From an uncultured Lachnospiraceae bacterium (lineage in GTDB: Bacteria > Bacillota > Clostridia > Lachnospirales > Lachnospiraceae): DNA of 27,737 nt. The translations under genes were made by a program, and so were the position numbers. The DNA lies in contig CAJTVK010000053.1 of the NCBI GenBank assembly GCA_910579645.1, positions 1 to 27,737 on the forward strand, written 5' to 3'. A model generated the notes under the pieces. It did not search any database and was not told the DNA's origin. It worked only from the letters and a program-made list of their open reading frames with translations. Within the stretch, counting starts at the first letter, position 1. Every line of letters starts with the position of its first letter. Shown piece by piece: positions 22,121 through 27,737 of this stretch.

Positions 22121-24607
22121 AGTAGTTTCCTCCTTATTATTTATGCTATAAAATGCAATGTTTCCGTTTTCGCCCGGCGGCACGCTCTCCGCCTTATTCT
22201 CTCCCCCCGCATGAATATCTCCATGCTCCTTTTCGCTTCTCTGCCCTTCCTTAAACCTACGCAGCCGCAAGGCATTGCCTACCACGCATACACTGCTGAG
22301 GCTCATGGCGGCAGCCCCGAACATAGGATTCAGCTTCAGCCCGAACAACGGATACAATACTCCTGCCGCCAGCGGGATTCCTATGCTGTTATAAAAGAAC
22401 GCCCAAAAAAGATTCTCTTTGATATTGCGGATGACCGCCCGGCTGAGCCGGATTGCCGTCACCGCATCCCTTAAATCATTCTTCATCAAAATGATATCCG
22501 CGCTTTCCAATGCCACGTCCGTCCCTGCCCCAATGGCAATCCCCACATCCGCTGAGGCCAGCGCAGGGGCATCGTTAACGCCGTCACCTATCATGGCTAC
22601 TTTCTTTCCCTGCTCTTTCAGAGCACGGATTTTCCGTTCCTTTTCATTGGGGAGAACCTCAGCAATCACCTCCGGTATGCCTAGGTTCTTTCGGACTGCC
22701 TCCGCCGTTTTGCGGTTATCCCCGGTCAGCATAATCACATGAATATGCATCTTTTTCAAAGCTTCAATAGCCGCCCTGGAAGATTCCTTTACCGTATCTG
22801 CCACGGCTATCACAGCCTCCAGCTGCCCGGTTCCTTCTCCCGCCCGGCTTCCCAGCAGCAAAGGTGTCTTCCCCGCTTCCGCCAGCCGCTCCATCTCCTG
22901 TCTCTGTGCTTTTGTCAGGCGGATGCCTTTCTCTTCCATAAAGCTGCGGTTTCCCACATAACAGAGCCTTCCGTGCGCAACGCCTTCAATGCCCTTTCCG
23001 AAAACCGCCCGGAAGTCCGTCACCTCCGGCAGCTTCAGCCCCCTCTCTTCCGCTTCCGCCACAATGGCATCCGCCAAGGGATGCTCACTGGGCTTTTCCA
23101 ATGCCGCCGCCAACGTCAGAATCCCTTCCTGCGTCTCTCCGTCCTCATAGCAGATAATGTCCGTCACCCGCGGTTTCCCTTCCGTTATCGTTCCCGTCTT
23201 ATCCAGCACCACCGTATTTACATTCCTGGCTTCCTGCAATGCCTCGCCGGACTTTATCAGAATGCCGTATCTGGCTCCCACCCCGGTGCCGACCATAATC
23301 GCCACCGGCGTAGCCAACCCTAAGGCACAGGGGCAGGAAATAACCAATACCGCTATTCCCGCCGACATGGCAAATTCAAAGCCCGCCCCGGTCAGCAGCC
23401 AAACCGCCGCCGTCACGAAAGCAATGCCGATCACTGCCGGCACAAAAATTCCCGCGATTTTATCCGCCAGCCTTGCGATCGGCGCCTTGGATGCACTCGC
23501 CTCTTCCACCAGCCGGATAATCTGCGCCAGCGTTGTGTCTTCCCCCACTTTTTCCGCCTGGCAGCGCAGCACTCCCGCTTTATTTACCGTAGCGGACACC
23601 ACCTTGTCGCCCGGCCTTTTCTCCACCGGAATGCTTTCTCCCGTAATCGCCGATTCATCCACGCTGGAATTTCCCAGCAGCACTACACCGTCCACCGGCA
23701 CAAGACTTCCCGGCTTCACCAGAAAAATGTCCCCGGCCCTCACTTCCTCCGTGGGAACCTGCCGTTCGCTTCCGTCCGGCTGCACCAAAACCGCCGTTTT
23801 CGGCGACAGGTCCATCAGCTTCGTGATGGCCGCGCCAGTCTTCCCTTTGGACTTTGTTTCCAGATATTTCCCTACCGTAATCAAAGTCAGTATCGTGCCT
23901 GCCGACTCAAAATATATATCCATGGAATACTGCTCTGCCAACGCCATATCCCCATGCCCCAATCCGTAACCGATACGGAAAATCGCAAAAATTCCGTATA
24001 ATACCGCAGCCGAGGCACCGATGGCAATCAGACTGTCCATATTCGGGTGTCCCCGGAACAAAGTCCGGAATCCTACCCTGAAATATTTCTGGTTCACATA
24101 CAGAATAGGCAGCAGCAGCAAAAACTGGGAAAAAGCAAAAGCCACGGCGTTTTCCGTCCCATGAAATATTTCCTGCACCCACCCGGGCACGGGCAGCCCG
24201 AACCACTCATAGAACATATGATGCATGGAAATATACATCAGCGGAATCAGACAGCCAATGGAAATTCCCAGCCTCCGCCGCATTGCCTTTTCTGCCTTCT
24301 CCGCCTCCTTTTCCAGCGTGCCTGTGCCGGCCTTGCCGTCCGAAAGAGCCGGACTGCCCGTTCCTTCCCCGGATATTCTGTCCCCGGCACCGTTTCCTGC
24401 ATTTGACGTCCTTTTAAGGGTTGCGCCATATCCCGCTTTTTCCACCGCCCCGATAATGTCCTGCACCGGTGCGCTTCCTTCTACTTTCATGGAATTAGTC
24501 AATAAATTTACGGCACAGGAATCCACTCCCGGCACCTTAGACACAGCCTTTTCCACCGCAGAACTGCATGCCGCACAGCTCATGCCGGTCACATTATACT
24601 GTTCCAT
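21911..24607 (-). CDS. copA: Copper-transporting P1B-ATPase CopA fused to a CopZ-like chaperone domain
   Basis: This 898-residue membrane ATPase exports Cu(I) from the cytosol. Residues below count from the alternative ATG at 24610. It has an N-terminal HMA domain with GMSCAACS (C12, C15), a Gly/Ser-rich linker, and eight expected TM helices with the CPC motif at 426-428. The actuator TGES is followed by DKTGT with phosphorylated D470, HP at 510-511 and GDGVNDAPAL. After the usual end of CopA (ALRLRRFKEG) the frame continues through a 40-residue linker into a complete second HMA domain (GMACGHC, C842 and C845) ending at 899. That tail looks like a former separate copZ. The start at 24607 or 24610 follows AAGGAG. 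csoR lies upstream on the same strand. Confidence 0.94.
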   Translation of the reverse strand: MEQYNVTGMSCAACSSAVEKAVSKVPGVDSCAVNLLTNSMKVEGSAPVQDIIGAVEKAGYGATLKRTSNAGNGAGDRISGEGTGSPALSDGKAGTGTLEKEAEKAEKAMRRRLGISIGCLIPLMYISMHHMFYEWFGLPVPGWVQEIFHGTENAVAFAFSQFLLLLPILYVNQKYFRVGFRTLFRGHPNMDSLIAIGASAAVLYGIFAIFRIGYGLGHGDMALAEQYSMDIYFESAGTILTLITVGKYLETKSKGKTGAAITKLMDLSPKTAVLVQPDGSERQVPTEEVRAGDIFLVKPGSLVPVDGVVLLGNSSVDESAITGESIPVEKRPGDKVVSATVNKAGVLRCQAEKVGEDTTLAQIIRLVEEASASKAPIARLADKIAGIFVPAVIGIAFVTAAVWLLTGAGFEFAMSAGIAVLVISCPCALGLATPVAIMVGTGVGARYGILIKSGEALQEARNVNTVVLDKTGTITEGKPRVTDIICYEDGETQEGILTLAAALEKPSEHPLADAIVAEAEERGLKLPEVTDFRAVFGKGIEGVAHGRLCYVGNRSFMEEKGIRLTKAQRQEMERLAEAGKTPLLLGSRAGEGTGQLEAVIAVADTVKESSRAAIEALKKMHIHVIMLTGDNRKTAEAVRKNLGIPEVIAEVLPNEKERKIRALKEQGKKVAMIGDGVNDAPALASADVGIAIGAGTDVALESADIILMKNDLRDAVTAIRLSRAVIRNIKENLFWAFFYNSIGIPLAAGVLYPLFGLKLNPMFGAAAMSLSSVCVVGNALRLRRFKEGQRSEKEHGDIHAGGENKAESVPPGENGNIAFYSINNKEETTMTKTMIIEGMACGHCTARVQKALEAVDGVASVAMSLEEKSAVLELNGSPSEETLKGAVTEAGYEVVEIR

Positions 24608-24834
24608 CATAAACTCCTTCCCTTCCCGGCTCTGGATTACCGGTCATTCCGTTATTTCATTCCTTTCTTATCTCATGCCTTCCGCTATTTCCTATTTTCC
24701 CTGTTTCCCTCTCTTATATTCCGCCCCTAAAGCATATTGCGTGAAAAACAACATACCGTTTTCTTTCTAACGTTTTCCCCTCTGGTTTTACGGCATGAAA
24801 CGCGGAATCTGCCTTTTACGGATTCTGCACAGAA

Positions 24835-25215
24835 CTACTTCATCAGTTTCCTAAGCGTCTCCAACAATTCGTCAATCGTCCCGTTCTTCCCGTCGCGGAT
24901 ATCATTTACCACGCAAGTCTTTATATGGTTTTCCAGCAATTTTTTATTAAACCCGTTCAAAGCAGCATTCACCGCAGCCACCTGCACAAGAATATCCGTA
25001 CAGTACCGGTCTTCCTCCACCATTCCCTTAATTCCCCGAATCTGTCCTTCAATGCGGTTCAGCCGATGTATCAAATCCCTATATTCCTGTGCCGGACGCT
25101 CTTTCTTCTTATGCGTACAGAACTCTTTCTCCTTATGCGTACAACACTCTTTCTCCTTATGCATGCAGCACTCTTTCTCCTTATGCGTACAGCACTCTTT
25201 CTTCTCATCTTCCAT
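24835..25215 (-). CDS. csoR: CsoR-family copper-sensing repressor with Cys/His-repeat N-terminal extension
   Basis: This is a copper-responsive DNA-binding repressor of the CsoR/DUF156 family. The core is standard (LIHRLNRIEGQIRGIKGMVEEDRYCTDILVQVAAVNAALNGFNKKLLENHIKTCV). The Cu(I) ligands are C76, H101 and C105, numbered from an ATG at 25227. The N-terminus is unusual: four tandem copies of the 8-residue unit KECCTHKE (residues 10-41) give seven Cys and four His. The start is uncertain. I prefer the ATG at 25215, since 25227 would leave almost no leader after the promoter at 25239-25267. A perfect CsoR-type operator overlaps that promoter. The gene is 224 bp upstream of copA on the same strand. 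Confidence 0.92.
   Translation of the reverse strand: MEDEKKECCTHKEKECCMHKEKECCTHKEKEFCTHKKKERPAQEYRDLIHRLNRIEGQIRGIKGMVEEDRYCTDILVQVAAVNAALNGFNKKLLENHIKTCVVNDIRDGKNGTIDELLETLRKLMK
25099..25209 (-). repeat. 24-bp tandem repeat encoding the CsoR Cys/His extension
   Basis: Four 24-bp units (25099-25122, 25123-25146, 25147-25170, 25171-25194) and a partial fifth (25195-25209) lie in frame inside csoR. Each encodes eight residues, so copy-number change would keep the frame. The units differ at only a few bases, implying recent duplication. Confidence 0.9.
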
Positions 25216-25238
25216 GCTTTCACCCATCCTCTTCCATC

Positions 25239-25267
25239 ATTATATACCCCGTAGGGGTATGATGCAA
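25239..25267 (-). promoter_or_regulatory. csoR-copA promoter with CsoR operator
   Basis: On the minus strand TTGCAT (25267-25262) and TATAAT (25244-25239) are spaced by 17 bp. The spacer and the first base of the -10 are covered by the palindrome ATACCCCGTAGGGGTAT on the plus strand (25244-25260). Pseudo-palindromic ATACCCC/GGGGTAT sequences are the known operators of CsoR. Bound repressor would block RNA polymerase, and copper would release it. Confidence 0.85.
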
Positions 25268-25325
25268 GCAGAATTATGAAAATTTTATCTCCAACGTAAC
25301 AATTCAGCACGCCGTTACGCTCCAA

Positions 25326-26246
25326 CTATCCTTCCTTTAGAGAATTTACCTTTCTCTCCGAAATCCTGTCCCCCTCGGAAAGTTCCCCGCACAGCAGCGG
25401 AGATGACGCATCATGCAGCCGCCAATTCCTCAATGCCGTCTCCCTATTGTCATTGGCATAACAATAAAGACAGCCGTTTGGGCAGGTATGATACATACCC
25501 ACGTCGATGCTTTCCATGCAGCCGCATTCCGCCCGCTGGTTTCTGTCCTTCCCCGCCCGAAGCCTGCACCCTGCAATCCGCTCCGTCAGTTCCTTATCAA
25601 TGCAGCTGCTGCGCCCTATCCCGGCAGCGGACAAATCCGCCTTTTCCGCACAGGCAGTCACGCTTATTCCGCTGCGGCCGGCTATTTCCGCCAATTTCTT
25701 CCCGAATCCGACCATTTCGTCTTCCGCCGGAAAACTGGGATGTATCCGGTCCATATTTTTCTGTATTTTGACATACATATCCAGAAAGCTGATGACACAT
25801 CGGGACGTATATCCCCGCAGTTTTTCCGCAATCTGCCCAAATGCCTTCAGATGATACTCCGGTGTATACCTGTCGGTAAAAATAATAGGATCATATCTCC
25901 AGACGACTCTTTCCCGCCCGATTTCCTCCGCCAGTTCCCGGAATATAGGAATCATACAGTCCCTTTTGTGAGGAACCCTGCACTCCATATCTCTCCCGTA
26001 TCCGGTCAGCGTGAACTGAAAATAATACGGATATTCCCGCAGCGCATCCAGCTTCGGCAGCATCGGCCCCGGGTTCTTCGTCCAAAAAACAATGCAGTCC
26101 ACCGTTTCCGGAGACAGCAGTATCTTGCTGACCTGATGCCTGTTCCTGGGATTACGGACATACAGATACCCCTCTTTTAACCGGTTCAGGAACCACTCCG
26201 AATAGTAGTTCGGAATGTCCGTCCTGCGGCTTACGCTCAAAATCAT
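25326..26246 (-). CDS. DUF1848 protein with C-terminal CX3CX2C motif
   Basis: This 306-residue DUF1848 family protein begins MILSVSRRTDIPNYYSEWF and contains FWTKNPGPM, FQFTLTGYG, RYDPIIFTDRYT and FLDMYVKIQKNM, all typical of the family. Near the C-terminus MYHTCPNGCLYCYAN carries CX3CX2C (C255, C259, C262), the spacing of radical SAM [4Fe-4S] ligands. Additional cysteines lie just before it (CGC). Canonical radical SAM enzymes have this motif near the N-terminus, so the order is unusual. Function is unknown. The start has AGGAGGG nine bases upstream, and a promoter lies at 26285-26314. It is monocistronic between the copper module and the group II intron. Confidence 0.88.
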   Translation of the reverse strand: MILSVSRRTDIPNYYSEWFLNRLKEGYLYVRNPRNRHQVSKILLSPETVDCIVFWTKNPGPMLPKLDALREYPYYFQFTLTGYGRDMECRVPHKRDCMIPIFRELAEEIGRERVVWRYDPIIFTDRYTPEYHLKAFGQIAEKLRGYTSRCVISFLDMYVKIQKNMDRIHPSFPAEDEMVGFGKKLAEIAGRSGISVTACAEKADLSAAGIGRSSCIDKELTERIAGCRLRAGKDRNQRAECGCMESIDVGMYHTCPNGCLYCYANDNRETALRNWRLHDASSPLLCGELSEGDRISERKVNSLKEG

Positions 26247-26284
26247 AATACTGTTCCCTCCTGCCTACAGAATTTTCCAATTGT

Positions 26285-26314
26285 ATTTTAAAAGCTTTCG
26301 AATAACGCAGTCAA
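26285..26314 (-). promoter_or_regulatory. Promoter of the DUF1848 gene
   Basis: On the minus strand TTGACT (26314-26309) and TAAAAT (26290-26285) are spaced by 18 bp, about 40 bases before the ATG. It lies between the gene and the intron 3' end, so the intron has not separated gene from promoter. A 20-bp inverted repeat GCAGGGAA/TTCCCTGC sits just upstream (26316-26335). Confidence 0.55.
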
Positions 26315-26368
26315 GCAGGGAAAACTTTCCCTGCCTGCCGCGCCAAACAGGGCAGCAAAACTGCAAAT

Positions 26369-26441
26369 ATCGGGTAGGAGGCTACTGTTGAGCAGCCGAC
26401 CTCCCACACCACTGTACGTACCGTTCGGTATACAGCGGTTC
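26369..26441 (-). ncRNA. Group II intron domains V and VI
   Basis: Domain V is the 34-nt hairpin at 26441-26408: CCGCTGT pairs with ACAGTGG, and TACC and GGTA close a GAAC loop, with the usual two-base bulge between. Domain VI (26407-26369) pairs GGG.GG with CCTACCC and GGCT with AGCC. An unpaired A, seven bases from the 3' end (complement of 26375), is in the position of the lariat branch point. Confidence 0.8.
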
Positions 26442-26449
26442 AATAGTTT

Positions 26450-27736
26450 TCACGATACTTTTAGATAATAGTCAAGCATGGAGATATATCCCAGCTTGGC
26501 TATTATTTTATTGGTAAGGGCAACTCTTAATATCTGTGCTGTCCTCCAGTAACCTTTCCGGCTGTTGGCTATCTGATGCACCTGCCATTCTTCAAGCTTT
26601 AACGCCCTTAGGTTTCGGTACCTCGTCTTTACCTTTTTCCATTGTTTCCAATAGATTGCCCGTATCCTGCGCCGGAGCCATTCATCCGTCTCCGTCATCA
26701 GTCCTTTCATGTCTGCCAGTTTGTAGTAATTTATCCATCCCCTGACATACTCCGCAAGTTTCTGTCGCCGGTAGTCATTACTCCACCCTTTGTTTTTCTG
26801 GGTTATCTCCCTTATCCTGCCTTTCATCTTTTGGGCGCTCTTAGGGTGTACCCGGAATCTGCACTTCCCTCTGTTCCTGTAAAATGCGTATCCCAGATAT
26901 TTTATCTTGCTCACATGGGTTACTGTTGTCTTGGCTCGGTTCACTTTCAGGAATAATTCTCCCTCTATAAATGGGATTATGTTCGCAAGCGTCCTCTCCG
27001 CACTCCTCCTGCTCTTGCAGAATATCAGCGCATCGTCCGCATATCTTACGAATCGGTGTCCCCTGCGTTCCAGTTCCTTATCCAATTCATTCAGCATCAC
27101 GTTCCCACACAGTGGGCTTAACGGTCCGCCCTGTGGCACGCCTTCCTCCGTCTTCTCAAAGAATCCGTTCTGCAATACTCCTGCGTTCAGGTATTTGTGT
27201 ATCAGCGATACCACGCGTCCGTCCTTGACTGTCCGTGACAGTACCTCTATGAGTTTGCTGTGGTTTACCGTATCAAAGAATTTCTCTAAGTCCATGCTCA
27301 CCACATACACATACCCTTCATCTACATTCCCCTTGCAGGCTTTTAGCGCATCGTGCTGGCTTCTTCCCGGTCTGAACCCATAACTGTTCTCTGAAAACTG
27401 CGGTTCAAACAGCGGTGTCAGTTCCTGCGTAACCGCCTGCTGGATCAGGCGGTCTACAACTGTTGGTATTCCTAATTTTCTGGCCTTGCCTTTTTCTTCC
27501 TTGGGTATTTCTACCCTGCGGACTGGGTTGGGTTTGTATTTCCCTTCCTTTATCTTCTGGATTATTTCGCTCTGGTTTTCTTTCAGGTAGGGCAGAAGTC
27601 CATCCACCTGCATTCCGTCAATCCCGCCTTTGCCTTTGTTTGATTTCACTCTTTTATACGCTTTGTTTAAGTTGTCTTTCCGTAAAATCAGTTCCAGTAG
27701 ATTGTCCGTCCAAAAGTCCGTGATGATGTCGTTGTT
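26450..27736 (-). CDS. Group II intron reverse transcriptase/maturase, 5' end cut by the window
   Basis: The frame is open to the window edge; before the GTG at 27649 it reads NNDIITDFWTDNLLELILRKDNLNKAYKRV, matching the usual N-terminus, so the true start lies beyond base 27737. RT blocks are clear: GIDGM, RKLGIPTVVDRLIQQAV, FSENSYGFRPGRSQHDA, VSMDLEKFFDTVNH, GVPQGGPLSPL and the catalytic YADD in RFVRYADDALIF. A maturase (X) domain follows (YVRGWINYYKLADMKGL). The protein ends after LGYISMLDYYLKVS with no HNH endonuclease domain, so it is an endonuclease-minus type. It supports intron splicing and mobility. No frameshift is seen in the visible part. Confidence 0.95.
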   Translation of the reverse strand, partial: NNDIITDFWTDNLLELILRKDNLNKAYKRVKSNKGKGGIDGMQVDGLLPYLKENQSEIIQKIKEGKYKPNPVRRVEIPKEEKGKARKLGIPTVVDRLIQQAVTQELTPLFEPQFSENSYGFRPGRSQHDALKACKGNVDEGYVYVVSMDLEKFFDTVNHSKLIEVLSRTVKDGRVVSLIHKYLNAGVLQNGFFEKTEEGVPQGGPLSPLCGNVMLNELDKELERRGHRFVRYADDALIFCKSRRSAERTLANIIPFIEGELFLKVNRAKTTVTHVSKIKYLGYAFYRNRGKCRFRVHPKSAQKMKGRIREITQKNKGWSNDYRRQKLAEYVRGWINYYKLADMKGLMTETDEWLRRRIRAIYWKQWKKVKTRYRNLRALKLEEWQVHQIANSRKGYWRTAQILRVALTNKIIAKLGYISMLDYYLKVS

Positions 27737-27737
27737 T

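Larger units (their letters stand above)
26369..27737 (-). mobile_element. Group II intron, 3' portion (5' end outside the window)
   Basis: The minus strand holds the maturase frame followed by intron domains V and VI. The predicted 3' splice site follows the CGAT ending at 26369. Domain V and VI pairing and the bulged branch-point A support a structurally intact 3' end. The 5' exon, domains I-III and the first part of domain IV lie beyond base 27737. The insertion is in the gap upstream of the DUF1848 gene. Confidence 0.85.

Noticed and set aside
23157..23969. Plus-strand open frame of 270 codons
   Set aside because: Antisense to the core of copA, whose motifs are all on the minus strand.
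21240..25267. kdpFABC structural genes next to the KdpDE-like pair
   Set aside because: The ATPase following the pair is CopA (CPC motif, HMA domains), not KdpB, and is on the opposite strand.
24925..25325. Repeat-rich frames overlapping csoR (plus-strand LLMRT-type and minus-strand RIRRKS-type repeats)
   Set aside because: They are other-frame readings of the same 24-bp DNA repeat; the CsoR core fixes the true frame.
25413..26180. Plus-strand open frame of 255 codons
   Set aside because: Antisense to the DUF1848 gene, with no recognisable domain or SD.

Overview
The window reads as chromosome of a low-to-medium GC Gram-positive anaerobe, most likely a gut Lachnospiraceae (Clostridium cluster XIVa). 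The basis is strong AGGAGG-type ribosome binding sites on almost every gene, sigma-A style TTGACA/TATAAT promoters, a YerC/YecD TrpR-like regulator, a DUF1848 protein, a CsoR-copA copper module and a CptN/ToxN-like toxin. The genus is an inference. I ran no search.

Layout. (a) 1-1080: the end of an integrated element. Tandem RNA repeats and the toxin gene of a type III (ToxIN/CptIN-like) toxin-antitoxin locus abut the 3' remnant of a Tn916-type tyrosine integrase. (b) 1138-3794: a low-molecular-weight protein tyrosine phosphatase, an uncharacterised protein resembling the FliD C-terminal region, a tRNA-Leu(CAG) with its own promoter and terminator, and a class I glutamine amidotransferase-like (C26) hydrolase. 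(c) 9399-3818, minus strand: an apparent five-gene operon of a small unknown protein, trkA, trkH, an NdpA-like nucleoid protein and a DUF2974 alpha/beta hydrolase. (d) 9643-10950: an AGCS Na+/amino-acid symporter whose 3' end overlaps the convergent kinase gene by 71 bp. (e) 14768-10880, minus strand: a phosphate cassette of NptA-type Na/Pi transporter, OmpR-type regulator and PhoR-type kinase, preceded by 11-bp-phased repeats that look like PHO boxes. (f) 14963-19737: a cluster of stem-loops, a beta-carbonic anhydrase, the YerC-like regulator, a repeat-rich 500-bp spacer, two divergent XRE regulators, an unrecognised 407-residue protein and a DUF1905 protein. (g) 20019-21914: a KdpDE-like two-component pair with a shortened sensor, preceded by three AT palindromes. 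(h) 25267-21911, minus strand: a copper module. Its CsoR repressor carries a four-times-repeated Cys/His N-terminal extension, and its CopA ATPase is fused in frame to a CopZ-like chaperone that keeps its own ribosome binding site. (i) 25326-27737: a DUF1848 protein and the 3' part of a group II intron (maturase ORF, domains V and VI) running off the window.

Themes. Ion homeostasis dominates: K+ (Trk, Kdp-like sensor), phosphate (NptA with its regulators) and copper (CsoR-CopA-CopZ). The least ordinary items are the CsoR Cys/His tandem repeat, the CopA-CopZ fusion with an internal start, the type III TA locus at an integrase scar, and the repeat-dense spacer at 16328-16829. None of these is shown here to be a wholly new system.
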